Source of the DNA: Clostridia bacterium
GTDB lineage: Bacteria; Bacillota; Clostridia; Peptostreptococcales; Anaerovoracaceae
Assembly (NCBI GenBank): GCA_902363595.1
Contig: CABJAP010000011.1
Coordinates: 62,001-126,000 of the forward strand
Direction of reading: 5' to 3'
DNA: 64,000 nt
Shown: positions 34,611 through 44,161 of the stretch, piece after piece
Position numbering within the stretch: position 1 is the stretch's first letter
How the letters are laid out: every line of letters starts with the position of its first letter
Notes under the pieces: model-generated
The model's database searches: none
What the model was told of the DNA's origin: nothing
What the model saw: only the letters and a program-made list of their open reading frames with translations
Position numbers and translations under genes: made by a program

Positions 34611-34790
34611 CCAAAAACAAACAACTTTTTCAACTCAGCAATCTGATTGCAGGCAAATAACAAATTTGTTTATTTTCTTACAATTTGGATAATTAATTTG
34701 TGCATTGCTACTATTTTAACAAGCATGTCAAAGGGAAGCATTACACCAATTCGAGCCTTATTTTCCCCTATCTTTTTACAAATCGTCCGC

Positions 34791-36695
34791 CTAAATGAGC
34801 ACCACATCCCCTGCATGTTCATAGGAATACCCGCCTAGTTCATCAAGGCGGCGATGAAAATCTTCGCTTCGCAGAATCTCCAGGAACGCCTGGATATGGG
34901 GCAAATCCAAATAGCTTTGAGGAATTGCAAAATCATATTCTTCGGGGCCAATCGGTATGAAATCCAAATCCATCGCTTTTGCTGACGAAAGAATGCCCAT
35001 ACCTGCATCTGCCCCGTCGCTTCCTACCGCCGCCGCTACAGCCATATGGGTAGCAGCTTCCCGGTCATATCCATTGATCTGCTCGGGCTCCATTCCCAGC
35101 TGCTTTAGCTTATAATCGAACAATACCCTCGTACCTGCGCCCCTCTGCCTGTTGACATATCGACAGCCGGCTAAGTCTTCGATGCCGCCGATATCCAGGG
35201 GATTTCCCTTTTTTACAAGAATACCCTGTGTCCTGCCAACTCCCTTGATCAGAGCCATTTTCTCATCTCCGAACACCGTTTTTATATAAGAAATGTTGTA
35301 CTGACCGGATGTTTCATCCAACAGGTGTATCGGCGCCAAATGGGCCTCTTTTCTCTTCAGCGCCATCAACCCGCCCATGCTGCCCACATGGGTGCTGGAA
35401 ACAAACATCCCTTTATGCCGATCAGGCATCATATCGGCCACAACATCCAAAATCAGATCGTGGCTGCCGATGATCACCACTGTATTTTCCACTTCAGCCT
35501 TTTCCCGATACAACTCTACCTTGACCGGATCGCCAGCTTCCACGCCCTCGCTGTTCTGCTCGATCACGCAGAAACCATCGGCCCTCACCAGCGACATAGC
35601 CGCTCCCGCTCCCCTGGCCAATGGCGCTGCAACCATCTTATCTCCCACTTTTCCCACTTTGACGCGGACATATTCCTTGTGCTTGAGGCTGGAGACCAGT
35701 CGTTTGGAGATATACGCTGTCACGCTGTCACGCCGCTTTGCCGGAGTCTGTCCCATCATGGATAAAACCGGTTCAACAAAATTTTCAAATCCGATATATG
35801 CGGAAACCGGGTATCCCGGAAGTCCGATGACCGGCTTTCCCTTGACTATGGCCAGGATGACCGGTTTTCCCGGTTTGATGGCCACTCCGTGGACCAGCAC
35901 CTCTCCCAGCTCCCGCAGGACATGAACGGTAAAGTCCTCCGTGCCTGCGCTGGAACCGGCGTTAACGATCACCATGTCGTATTCCCCGACCGCTTCTGCA
36001 ATATGATCGCGAATCTGCTTGTAATCATCCATAATCGGCGGAAAACGATGAGCAGCGCCTCCGGCTTCCGTAACCATATTTTCAAACATACGAGAATTGG
36101 ATTCGATAATATTGCCGTCCTCCGGCGTTTGTTCCGGCTCGATGATTTCCGTACCTGTAGGGAAGATGGCCACCTCCGGCTTCTTAACCACTTCGATTTC
36201 CGTAATTCCGGCAGACAACAGCACACCCACATCAATGGGACGTATCTTATGGCTGCTGGGCAAAATCATTTCCCCTGCCACAATATCTTCCCCAATTGGT
36301 CGGATATGCTGCCAGGGAGCAGCAGATGCGATGATCAATACCCCTTCTTCTGTCTCCACTAAATCTTCGGCCATAATCACCGCATCATATGGCGGATGAA
36401 TGGGATCGCCCGTGTCAACCACCACATAATCTTCTTTTTCCTTTAATACAACAGGTTCAGTCTCAGCAGCATCCTTTGTCTTTTGTGAAATAACAGCGAT
36501 GCCGTCCATTGCCGATGCGTTAAAAAGGGGTGAACAGTATTTGGCATAAGTCGCATGCCTGGTAACCCGATTAAGGGCTTCCGACACGGGAATAGTTTCA
36601 TATTGAATATCCACGGTCCTCTGCAGCGCAGCCAAATAAAGAGCCGCCGCCTCATCCACCGGCTTTGTATCTAAATAAAGGTTTCTCTTTGCCAT
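34791..36695 (-). CDS. MoeA-like molybdopterin molybdotransferase with C-terminal PBP-like domain
   Basis: The 634-residue protein has a full MoeA part (residues 1-410: SPLFNASAMDGIAV, VDTGDPIHPPYDAVI, GDNI-type GEDIVAGEMIL, VNAGSSAGTEDFT and LPGYPVSAYIGFENF) and a C-terminal substrate-binding-like domain (about 415-634: VIIGSHDLILDVVADMM, STHVGSMGGLMALKRKEAH, CRYVNRQRGAGTRVLFDYKL). This fusion is known in Clostridia and archaea and may sense or bind the oxyanion. It would insert molybdate or tungstate into adenylated molybdopterin. Overlap-free, 12 bases after the second moeA. Confidence 0.93.
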   Translation of the reverse strand: MAKRNLYLDTKPVDEAAALYLAALQRTVDIQYETIPVSEALNRVTRHATYAKYCSPLFNASAMDGIAVISQKTKDAAETEPVVLKEKEDYVVVDTGDPIHPPYDAVIMAEDLVETEEGVLIIASAAPWQHIRPIGEDIVAGEMILPSSHKIRPIDVGVLLSAGITEIEVVKKPEVAIFPTGTEIIEPEQTPEDGNIIESNSRMFENMVTEAGGAAHRFPPIMDDYKQIRDHIAEAVGEYDMVIVNAGSSAGTEDFTVHVLRELGEVLVHGVAIKPGKPVILAIVKGKPVIGLPGYPVSAYIGFENFVEPVLSMMGQTPAKRRDSVTAYISKRLVSSLKHKEYVRVKVGKVGDKMVAAPLARGAGAAMSLVRADGFCVIEQNSEGVEAGDPVKVELYREKAEVENTVVIIGSHDLILDVVADMMPDRHKGMFVSSTHVGSMGGLMALKRKEAHLAPIHLLDETSGQYNISYIKTVFGDEKMALIKGVGRTQGILVKKGNPLDIGGIEDLAGCRYVNRQRGAGTRVLFDYKLKQLGMEPEQINGYDREAATHMAVAAAVGSDGADAGMGILSSAKAMDLDFIPIGPEEYDFAIPQSYLDLPHIQAFLEILRSEDFHRRLDELGGYSYEHAGDVVLI

Positions 36696-36707
36696 ATTTT
36701 ATCCTTT

Positions 36708-37937
36708 CTAAAACAGTACTACTTGTATGGTTTCTCCCGCTTTCAGTCCCTCTTTGTTCATGCCGATCAAGGTATAGCCCCATGCCCTGGATAAGGTAGT
36801 CATCAGCCCGGATTTTCCGAAAATGGGCCTGGCAATATATCCGTCGTCACCATCCACAAGTTCGACCAGCAGACAGGTTTCCTTGCCCGGCGCGCTGGCC
36901 ACGTTGGTTTCCACCGAAGCCGTCGTATATGCCGGAGCCGGCTGGTGGGTTAATTGGAGATACAGCCAAACCGCCAGCAGTTCAAATACGATCATCGCCG
37001 CGGCCGGATGACCTGGAAGGCCCATTAAAATAGTCTCCGAAAGCGTATCATATCCCAGGATAGTCGGCTTACCCGGCTTCAGGGCGATGCCGTGGGTAAA
37101 GACCCCTGGATCTGCCAGCTGATCCAGGACATCGGCCGTATGGTCCTTTTCCCCCTGGGAACTGCCGCCGGAAACGACCACCATATCGCAGGTTTTCATG
37201 GCTGAGTCCACCGCTTTCTCCAGCAGATTGCGCTGATCCTGCAGCACCTGTTTGGACACGACCTCAAATCCATATTTTCTGCTCATGGCATCAAGCACGT
37301 AGGTGTTAATATCCCGCACCTGGCCCGGCATGGGCTTTTGATCCGCAGGCACCAGCTCGTCTCCTGTGGAAATAATGGCAATCTTCCAAGGCCGGTAAAC
37401 CGGCACCGTATGAACGCCCGCCGAAGCAAGGACCCCGATTTCCTGAGGCCGCAGCCTAGTTCCCTTTTTTAAAAACAGAGACTCCTCTTGAATATCTTCT
37501 CCAATGCGGATCAGATTTCTCCCGGGTGAAACCGCATCGTATACAGCCATGCTCCTGGTATCAAAGGCTTCACAATATTCCACCATAACCACAGCGTCAG
37601 CGCCCTCCGGGATCATGCCGCCCGTCGGCACGTAGCTGCATTGCCCGGGCTGAACCATCCTCACGGCCGGCGTACCGATTTCAATCCGCTCGATGATTTC
37701 TAAAAAAACTGGAATGCTCTCCCCGGCTCCCTGGGTATCCGCCGCCCTGACCGCATATCCATCCACCGTAGATCTGCGGAAAGACGGGATAGGTTCAGGA
37801 GATACCAGATCCGATGCCAAAACCCGATCCATCGCTTCTTCCAGTTCCACAAATTCGATTTGCTTCTTTTTTTGCTGTGCCGCGATTAATAGTTTTTCGC
37901 GTGCTTCGCTTACTGTATCTACTGTTAATAGTTTCAC
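36708..37937 (-). CDS. moeA: molybdopterin molybdenumtransferase MoeA
   Basis: A 409-residue MoeA of normal length, with FRRSTVDGYAVRA, VPTGGMIPEGADAVVMVE, RIGEDIQEESLFLKKG, AIISTGDELV, VVVSGGSSQGEKD and LPGHPAAAMIVFELL. It inserts metal into molybdopterin. It is followed after 12 bases by the MoeA-PBP fusion, so the organism keeps two paralogues side by side; division of labour between molybdenum and tungsten, or between apo-enzymes, is inferred only. I choose the GTG at 37,937 (preceded by GAAAGGAAAG); an upstream ATG at 37,976 is possible but lacks a site. Confidence 0.92.
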   Translation of the reverse strand: MKLLTVDTVSEAREKLLIAAQQKKKQIEFVELEEAMDRVLASDLVSPEPIPSFRRSTVDGYAVRAADTQGAGESIPVFLEIIERIEIGTPAVRMVQPGQCSYVPTGGMIPEGADAVVMVEYCEAFDTRSMAVYDAVSPGRNLIRIGEDIQEESLFLKKGTRLRPQEIGVLASAGVHTVPVYRPWKIAIISTGDELVPADQKPMPGQVRDINTYVLDAMSRKYGFEVVSKQVLQDQRNLLEKAVDSAMKTCDMVVVSGGSSQGEKDHTADVLDQLADPGVFTHGIALKPGKPTILGYDTLSETILMGLPGHPAAAMIVFELLAVWLYLQLTHQPAPAYTTASVETNVASAPGKETCLLVELVDGDDGYIARPIFGKSGLMTTLSRAWGYTLIGMNKEGLKAGETIQVVLF

Positions 37938-38049
37938 TGCACTTTCCTTTCTACTTCTTTGCTTAGTTTTTAGCATATCGCTTCCACCTATGCGTTGTCA
38001 ACGGGAAAATAATTTTGTATGATAGATACTATGGAAAGGATTTTTAATT

Positions 38050-38310
38050 ATGAAGAAACAAGATTGCGTTTATATGCTGGAGTGCGCGGACGGTTCCCTC
38101 TATACCGGCTGGACCAATGATATTGAAAGCCGGCTGGCTGCTCATAACCGCGGAACCGGCGCCAAATATACAAGAGGCCGGGGTCCGGTGAAACTGGTCT
38201 ATATCGAATACCTGCCCGACCGTTCAACCGCTCTGCGCCGCGAAGCGGCGATAAAAAAATTGAGCAGGGACAAAAAGCACCTGCTCATCGCCTCCCACCT
38301 TGGAAAATAA
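38050..38310 (+). CDS. GIY-YIG nuclease domain protein (UPF0213/YhbQ type)
   Basis: The 86-residue protein is a single GIY-YIG domain: CVYMLECADGSLYTGWTND holds the two-part signature (YMLE...YTGWT), followed by HNRGTGAKYTRGRGPVKLVY and SRDKKHL, as in the UPF0213 family. GIY-YIG proteins cut DNA or bind nucleic acid; YhbQ-like members have weak repair-related activity. AAAGGA is nine bases before the ATG. It is transcribed alone, divergent from moeA and convergent with the amidase gene. Confidence 0.9.
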   Translation: MKKQDCVYMLECADGSLYTGWTNDIESRLAAHNRGTGAKYTRGRGPVKLVYIEYLPDRSTALRREAAIKKLSRDKKHLLIASHLGK

Positions 38311-38350
38311 AAAAAGTGTGCATGACGGGAGCATAGCTCCCTATGCACAC
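38308..38350 (-). terminator. hairpin between the convergent GIY-YIG and amidase genes
   Basis: GTGTGCAT (38316-38323) and ATGCACAC (38343-38350) with inner GGGAGC/GCTCCC; a seven-base A run on the plus side gives the T run on the minus strand. A second small stem (GTCGGCC/GGCCGAC) follows at about 38,353-38,371. Confidence 0.75.
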
Positions 38351-38436
38351 ATGTCGGCCGCAAGGGCCGACGCTTCGCAATGTACTTTCTTTGAAACTCC
38401 GTCAATATCGATGGCATCGATATTTCCTACGTTATG

Positions 38437-38468
38437 AAAAAGGGCAATGCTTATCACATTGCCTTTTT
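38437..38468 (-). terminator. bidirectional terminator spanning the amidase stop codon
   Basis: GGCAATG (38443-38449) and CATTGCC (38457-38463) with A and T runs on both sides. The loop contains the TGA stop of the amidase gene (38454-38456), so the hairpin is partly coding. Confidence 0.8.
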
Positions 38469-39122
38469 CACGTCTTTTTTCAGTTTTTCCCACGCGTCTG
38501 GATGTTCCACATAGTATTTGGGACAATCCTTGCCTGTAATATCGTAATGACGGATCACATCCTCTTCATCTAACCCAAACTCATCGCAAAGCCATGCGGT
38601 CAGCTTGATCAAAGCGCCGTATGTCTTACTGTTGAACTTTCCGTTTGCCTTGGGATGACAGACCTCAATGGAAATGGTATCCGGATTCCGGTCATTGGAA
38701 GCGGACGACTGTTCGTTTAAAGGCACACACTGAATCACTTCCCCCTTCAAGCCCACGACAAAATGCGCGCTGACGCTTGACTGACTGGAATCGAAAAAGT
38801 CCCGGTTGGCTTTGGCGCTGCTCCCTGGATTGGCAACATAATGAATGACAATGTCATTGACTCGTTTCATCGATTTTCCTGTTCTGGAATGACCGTCCTT
38901 CCCGATAAAATCCTGCTGCACAAAGGATGGGTAATCCAACTTAGATATGTCGATAGTCATAAAGCAGGATTTGAGCACAACGACGCTCATGAGAGCCAAT
39001 ATGACGAACATCAAAACCAGCAGGCGCTTTCGCCGCTCCCCCTGTTTTCCCCTCTTTGTTCTTGTTTTTTGTCTGATGGGTTTCTTCGCAGTTTTCCTTC
39101 TCGCTACTGTTGTTCTTGGCAT
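38454..39122 (-). CDS. N-acetylmuramoyl-L-alanine amidase (amidase_2/PGRP family)
   Basis: A 222-residue protein with a very basic N-terminus (about residues 1-36), one membrane helix (37-57) and an extracytoplasmic amidase_2 domain. The zinc ligands and motifs are visible: NDIVIHYVANPGSSAKANRDFF (first His), SAHFVVGLKGEVIQCVP, CHPKANGKFN and the late HYDITGKDCP (His and Cys/Asp side). It should cut the bond between N-acetylmuramate and L-alanine of peptidoglycan. A TTGTCA-17-TAGAAT promoter places transcription start on or very near the ATG, and no ribosome site is seen. Confidence 0.88.
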   Translation of the reverse strand: MPRTTVARRKTAKKPIRQKTRTKRGKQGERRKRLLVLMFVILALMSVVVLKSCFMTIDISKLDYPSFVQQDFIGKDGHSRTGKSMKRVNDIVIHYVANPGSSAKANRDFFDSSQSSVSAHFVVGLKGEVIQCVPLNEQSSASNDRNPDTISIEVCHPKANGKFNSKTYGALIKLTAWLCDEFGLDEEDVIRHYDITGKDCPKYYVEHPDAWEKLKKDVKKAM

Positions 39123-39128
39123 ACATTC

Positions 39129-39157
39129 ATTCTAAAGCCCTCGACGTTTTTTGACAA
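39129..39157 (-). promoter_or_regulatory. promoter of the amidase gene, possibly leaderless
   Basis: TTGTCA (39157-39152), 17 bases, TAGAAT (39134-39129) on the minus strand. The start codon at 39,122 is only about seven bases after the -10 box. Confidence 0.6.
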
Positions 39158-39208
39158 GAGAAGGGCCTGAATGTTAACGCTTTTTTAAGAATTGCCGCCC
39201 ATTACCCC

Positions 39209-40294
39209 TTATTTATAAACCTTTTCCACATAATTACTGGTTGCACCTTTCAGCATGGCGCCGTACCCCACTTTAAATTTGACCACATCGCCAATACTGT
39301 AAGATTCATCTGATTTGGTAACATCCAGGATCATATGGTCAGAGCTGGCTCCCAGAATATCGACCTTAGAATCCAGGGGTTTTATGCTGGTGATGTCGGT
39401 ATCCTGCTGACCGATGGCAATAATTGCCCGCTTGATCTTGCCGCGGTCCTCATAGACAGGCTTTTTTCCAAAAGCATCGACCCCCGACTCCCCGATCGGA
39501 ATCGACGGTTTTTCTTTCAGCTCAATGATCTGGGCCTCCAAAAGCAGGGCATCATCCGTCGTGCCGGAAAGCTTAGTCCCGTATGCCGTGTCGTTGCCCA
39601 GGAGAAAGGCTTCCCCTAAGCGCAGATTGTTGATTCTTTCAGGCAGCTCTCCCTTTTCAATCAAGTAAATGGAACTGGAGTTTCCGCCGGAAATCATCTG
39701 CAGCTCAATGCTGAAGGTCTTTTCAATATTCTCCGCCCATTGGCAGAGCAGGGATAAATTGTCCCGCTTTGGTATGATTGCGCCGTAGCAGGTCAGATTG
39801 ACCCCAATCCCGTAGAGCTGCAGATGATCCATGGAAAGAACTTGTGAAACCGTATTGTAAACCGCATCTGCATCTTTGAAAAAAATACCTTCCCGCAGAT
39901 CGCCCAGATCGATCATCAGTACGACTTTATGCTTGACCCTCTGGCTGGCAGCCTCTTCATTGAGAAGCTTCAGTGTTTCAAGCTCAGAGTTGAAGCTGAT
40001 ATCCGCAAATCTGATCACTTTGTCGATTTCGCACGCCATGGGCAGCCGTAAAAGCACGGTTTGTTTGCCTGCTTTTCTTGCACGTCCAGCATACGTTTCA
40101 AGGTTCTGAATTCGGGAATCTGCAACAAAGTCCACGGCCGGATGCCGGCATATCAGTTTTACCACCTCCCGGTCCGCGCAAACGCCTTTTGTTACGATCA
40201 TCAGACTGCAACGCCCTTGCTCTTTTGTAATTCTGGCCACACCTTCCAAATTATTTTTTAGTTTCTTCAAATCGATGGTTAATCTCGGATACAT
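39209..40294 (-). CDS. orr: ornithine racemase
   Basis: The 361-residue fold-type III PLP enzyme belongs to the alanine racemase N-terminal superfamily. It opens YPRLTIDLKKLKNNL, the PLP lysine is in VTKGVCAD (about residue 36), and DLGDLREGI, SGGNSSS (phosphate site) and LRLGEAFLLGND follow. In clostridial ornithine fermenters, the Orr racemase turns L-ornithine into D-ornithine, the substrate of OraSE. It is the last gene of the ora operon. GGGGAG precedes the ATG. A paralogue lies at 50,110-51,201. Confidence 0.92.
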   Translation of the reverse strand: MYPRLTIDLKKLKNNLEGVARITKEQGRCSLMIVTKGVCADREVVKLICRHPAVDFVADSRIQNLETYAGRARKAGKQTVLLRLPMACEIDKVIRFADISFNSELETLKLLNEEAASQRVKHKVVLMIDLGDLREGIFFKDADAVYNTVSQVLSMDHLQLYGIGVNLTCYGAIIPKRDNLSLLCQWAENIEKTFSIELQMISGGNSSSIYLIEKGELPERINNLRLGEAFLLGNDTAYGTKLSGTTDDALLLEAQIIELKEKPSIPIGESGVDAFGKKPVYEDRGKIKRAIIAIGQQDTDITSIKPLDSKVDILGASSDHMILDVTKSDESYSIGDVVKFKVGYGAMLKGATSNYVEKVYK

Positions 40295-40311
40295 GGTTAC
40301 TCTCCCCTATC

Positions 40312-41898
40312 TTAGTCTTTCTCTTTTGACGGCAGTCCCAGGCCTTCCCGGTAAGCGGCCATATCATACCCTTTTGCTTCACATTCTTTGATGTGTTTGA
40401 TCAATGCTTCCCGCTTGGAATCCTGCGCTGCCTGATCTCTTTCCAATTCCTCTAAAACAGCCGCACCGGACCTGGTTTTTGCCAAGGAAGTATCCATTCC
40501 CCCAAAACCAGCTTTGGCTTTCGGAAACGAAATCCCCAAACTTCTTTCAAGCAGCCTTTTTGCTCCTTCTTTATGTTTTTTTGAAAGGACTCCCAAGGAA
40601 GCCATAATATAGTCTCGGTCCACCAGGACTTCTGCGTGCTGTGTTGGAAATAAACGCATTCCAGTCTCATCATGAAAGGCGATTTTCTTCATAATCGCTT
40701 CTTTGTGAGGCAGCCTGGTTAGGGCGCCTCCAGTACCGACAATATACTTGACTTGGGTTAAGTCCTTGCCTTCGGCCACACTAGTCCTGCCGGAAGGGCC
40801 GTAGATATATCGAATCTGCCCCGCATGCCGCTCTACTGCTTTCATCACTGCCTCTTCTGCCAGAATTTCCACCAGCTTGATCTCATCCTCATTCTTAGGA
40901 ATCGCCCGGTAGCTTTCCAGAGTTTGCTCCGGATCAATCCCTGCTTTCACGCATGTTTCCCGGAATTTTTCTTCACCCATGGATTCGATTACCTTCATGC
41001 GGTTGATATAGACGCCCAGATCCCCTTCCACGGTCCGCTTTGCCTTAGGCTCAGGCGAAGTCATAATGCGGGCCACCTGATCGGACTCAGCGGCAACCGA
41101 ATGAAGGTCGGTGGTCGCTCCACCCACATCTAAAACCACAAGATCGCCCAGATATTCATAGAGAAGTTTCGTGCATTCCATCACTGCCCCGGGGGTAGGG
41201 ACGATCGGCCCGTTTATCATGTCCCGTACATGCTCCATACCGGGAGCACGGGTGATGTGTTCCTCAAAGGCATCCTGAATCACCTTTCTGCACGGCTCCA
41301 CATTCAGGTCGTCGATCTTGGGATAAACATTTTCCACATTGTACAGCTTTTGGCCGCTAGCCTTATCAAAAATCAGCTTCATCTCTTCTTGATTTTCACA
41401 GTTTCCTGCATAAATCACCGGCGTTTTCAGTCCCAGGCTGCGAATCATTTCTGCATTCTCAATGGCCGTATCCCGTTCCCCATAGTCAACACCCCCGGCG
41501 ATGAGGATCAAATTGGGATCGATGGCTTTAATCTTAGCAAGATCTGTCCGCCGCAGTTTTCCCGCAGTCACATAATGGATGATGCCTCCTGCGCCCAAGG
41601 CAGCTTCTTTGGCGGCTCTTGCGGTCATGTCGTATACCAATCCGTGCACCGTCATTTTCAAGCCGCCCGCTGCCGAAGAAGTCGCCAGCATTTCATCGTA
41701 TTCTAATGAATCGATCTTCTTTTTTCTGCAAAGATCGGCGATGGCGCCCTCAAGTCCAATCCGAACATCGCCGTCCAGCACCGATGTGGGAGCCTGCCCC
41801 TGGGCCCAGAAAACCGGCTCCTCTGAGTCAATATCCTTAAATGCGTTTACTACTGTTGTCGTAGAGCCGATTTCGGCTACCAGCACATCAACCTTCAT
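40312..41898 (-). CDS. MutL/GlmL-like reactivating ATPase for D-ornithine aminomutase
   Basis: A 528-residue ASKHA-fold protein of the GlmL/MutL family found beside cobalamin mutases. Seen motifs: VAEIGSTTTVVNAF (phosphate loop), VVLDVGGATTDLHSV and VGTGGALTRLPH, both typical of the actin-like ATPase core. In glutamate mutase and ornithine aminomutase clusters such proteins are thought to exchange damaged cobalamin or keep the mutase active. It lies nine bases-plus behind oraE and 18 bases before orr. ATG 41,898 is chosen; the frame opens upstream with no better site. Confidence 0.88.
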   Translation of the reverse strand: MKVDVLVAEIGSTTTVVNAFKDIDSEEPVFWAQGQAPTSVLDGDVRIGLEGAIADLCRKKKIDSLEYDEMLATSSAAGGLKMTVHGLVYDMTARAAKEAALGAGGIIHYVTAGKLRRTDLAKIKAIDPNLILIAGGVDYGERDTAIENAEMIRSLGLKTPVIYAGNCENQEEMKLIFDKASGQKLYNVENVYPKIDDLNVEPCRKVIQDAFEEHITRAPGMEHVRDMINGPIVPTPGAVMECTKLLYEYLGDLVVLDVGGATTDLHSVAAESDQVARIMTSPEPKAKRTVEGDLGVYINRMKVIESMGEEKFRETCVKAGIDPEQTLESYRAIPKNEDEIKLVEILAEEAVMKAVERHAGQIRYIYGPSGRTSVAEGKDLTQVKYIVGTGGALTRLPHKEAIMKKIAFHDETGMRLFPTQHAEVLVDRDYIMASLGVLSKKHKEGAKRLLERSLGISFPKAKAGFGGMDTSLAKTRSGAAVLEELERDQAAQDSKREALIKHIKECEAKGYDMAAYREGLGLPSKEKD

Positions 41899-41942
41899 AC
41901 TCCATGTTCTTCCTTTCTTCTCGGGAGGCCGCATGAAGCGGC

Positions 41943-44159
41943 CTAAAGCTCGCCTCTCCGCCTCATGGCTTCTTCTGCAAGGAAAGTTGCCACATCGATG
42001 CCGTGTGAATCTCTTCCGAAACCTTCGTCAATACCGGTATTTCTCGCTTCCTCAGGGACGACCTGTGTGCCGCCTGCGGCGATGATTACCTTATCCCGGA
42101 TTCCCTTTTCAATAGCCAGCTCGTTGATTCGTTTCATATTTTTATAATGGACGTTATCGTGGGAGATGATGGTCGAGGCCAAAATCGCATCCGCATTGAG
42201 TTCCACTGCCGCATCCACCAGCTTTTCCACTGGAACCGAAGTTCCCAGGTATTCCACCTTGATGCCCCACTTTTCGATGCCGCCGTGTTTGATGTTGATG
42301 ATCTCCCGCAGACCGACCGAATGTTCGTCCTCGCCTACTGTACCGCAGACAACCTTCATCGGATGGTCGCTGAACTCTTTGTACAGCACCTCGTCGCTCA
42401 AGTGATGAGGCTCCGGCGGAATTTCTAGATGATTGGGATCCACGTCAAAGGTGACTTTACCCTTCATTTCAATTCTAGTACCTTCCGCATCCTGAAGGAC
42501 TTCCTTGCTGATAACCTCCGGATCCTCCAGCCCCAGCTTTTTGCCGATTTCCAGGGCTGCCGCTTCTGCCGCCCGCATGTGGGTTGGAAGGCACATGGTA
42601 AGCATAATCGTGCCATCGGCGCACCACTCCATTTCTGGTTTGATGGCTTCGCCGTCCAGGTATTTCTTTACCTTTTCCAATCTCACATCCACACAGTCTT
42701 CCTCATCCAGCTCGTCGATATAGACGATCTTCTCCCGGTCCTCGAAGGTACATCCTCCGATGAGGGCCGCCGGATCGGCGGGATCGCCGCCGTACTGCTC
42801 AACATTATTGTATCCAAAATGGGCCGTTACCGGCGCCATATAATCATCTTCCCGCTCAAAGATATATCCATAGCCTACACCGCCTTCAATCTGTCTTGCG
42901 ATACCATCGCCGTTTCTCGCCGGGTACTCGGCAGAATCCACGAAAAAGCCTTCCTGCACTGCCTGGAAATATCCGCCGGCTTGGACAATCTCTTCCATAA
43001 AGAGGCATGCCCGTTCTTTAATTTCTCTTGCCTTTTCTCTCAGATAGCCGTCCTCTTTCAGCTCGACCATTTCCATCAAACCGTCCAGGCCCACCAGGGT
43101 CTGTTTGGCATTGTCGCAGGCTTCGATGTTGTAAATATGCCATGGTACATTTCTGCCTTCGTCCGGGGTGATGGTGGACTGAATATCTGCCCTTGTCAGC
43201 TTGGAAATCAGCATGTTCAGCACATGAGTTACCGTAGCTTCCCTTGCGGAGGAGCAGATATATTTGGTATTCTGCTGGGCCCGCATTTTGTATCTGTCGC
43301 AAATATCCCGCAGGGCCACTGCATAAGGCAAATCCATGTATACGCTTGGCGCAGGCGTTGCCGTCGGCGGGACGGTCGATAAACTGATATTCTCAGGCTT
43401 TATGCCAACCTTCTCTGAGAAAAGGGCGTTGATGGCATGCTGGACGATCAGTTCCGGCATCACCTTCCATGCTTCTCTGGCTGTAGCGTTGGCGTTGTGA
43501 GCCCCGTCAATCTGCAGGATATCAGCCCATGCCAGGATTTTTTTTGATTCACAAGCATCGACGAAGGAACGCACGCAGTTGATATCCCGGTACAGCACAT
43601 TGTATTGTGGGTCCTGGTGGGCTCCGTTGATGCCTTCTTCCGCGAACATGACCGCCACATCCGGGCCCGCCACGCCGGAAACATAGGAATGATAGTTGAT
43701 GGGCCGGCCCACCTCGTCTTCGATGATATCGAGGGCTTTTCTCTGAGCCCGCACCTGTTTTCTGGTGATCGGAACGCCGCCGATGCCCTGGGGCGTGCCT
43801 TCCATCAAGCCGTCTATATGGGACTGCCCCATATGGCGGATAACCATAATATGATCGGCTCCGTGCCACGCGGCCATCCGCATTCTGCGGATATCATCCT
43901 CAAATCTTCCGGAAGCGATTTCCGTTGTGATCACCGCATCCGGCTGGGGATCGATGTTTCCAAAATATTTTGCCGGCGGCAGGCCTACCCCGTTTTCCAA
44001 AGGCTCCGAGCAATCATGGTACTCAAAGGGACCCATTTTTAAATTGTCAACGTGCTTTCTCCAGGTCCAGCCTCTTCTTCTGGGTTCATATTTATCCAGG
44101 TCTTTGAGGATGTTACGCACATCCAGCTTTTCATTGGCTTCCAATTTGAAATCCGTCAT
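41943..44159 (-). CDS. oraE: D-ornithine 4,5-aminomutase, large subunit
   Basis: The 738-residue large subunit has a PLP-binding TIM barrel and a C-terminal cobalamin domain. The cobalamin motif is EDEHSVG with the axial ligand His613; 11 residues later is K624 in NIKHGG, matching the known spacing of the cobalamin histidine and the PLP lysine (H618 and K629) reported for C. sticklandii OraE. RRRGWTWRKHVDNLKMGPFEYH and HMGQSHIDGL are further family text. With OraS it moves the terminal amino group of D-ornithine to give 2,4-diaminopentanoate. It is three bases behind oraS and precedes its reactivase gene. Confidence 0.97.
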   Translation of the reverse strand: MTDFKLEANEKLDVRNILKDLDKYEPRRRGWTWRKHVDNLKMGPFEYHDCSEPLENGVGLPPAKYFGNIDPQPDAVITTEIASGRFEDDIRRMRMAAWHGADHIMVIRHMGQSHIDGLMEGTPQGIGGVPITRKQVRAQRKALDIIEDEVGRPINYHSYVSGVAGPDVAVMFAEEGINGAHQDPQYNVLYRDINCVRSFVDACESKKILAWADILQIDGAHNANATAREAWKVMPELIVQHAINALFSEKVGIKPENISLSTVPPTATPAPSVYMDLPYAVALRDICDRYKMRAQQNTKYICSSAREATVTHVLNMLISKLTRADIQSTITPDEGRNVPWHIYNIEACDNAKQTLVGLDGLMEMVELKEDGYLREKAREIKERACLFMEEIVQAGGYFQAVQEGFFVDSAEYPARNGDGIARQIEGGVGYGYIFEREDDYMAPVTAHFGYNNVEQYGGDPADPAALIGGCTFEDREKIVYIDELDEEDCVDVRLEKVKKYLDGEAIKPEMEWCADGTIMLTMCLPTHMRAAEAAALEIGKKLGLEDPEVISKEVLQDAEGTRIEMKGKVTFDVDPNHLEIPPEPHHLSDEVLYKEFSDHPMKVVCGTVGEDEHSVGLREIINIKHGGIEKWGIKVEYLGTSVPVEKLVDAAVELNADAILASTIISHDNVHYKNMKRINELAIEKGIRDKVIIAAGGTQVVPEEARNTGIDEGFGRDSHGIDVATFLAEEAMRRRGEL

Positions 44160-44161
44160 TT

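Noticed and set aside
42429..43382. A 317-codon open frame on the plus strand inside oraE
   Set aside because: It lies wholly opposite a well-supported gene, has no ribosome site and no recognisable domain; long antisense frames are common in GC-balanced genes.
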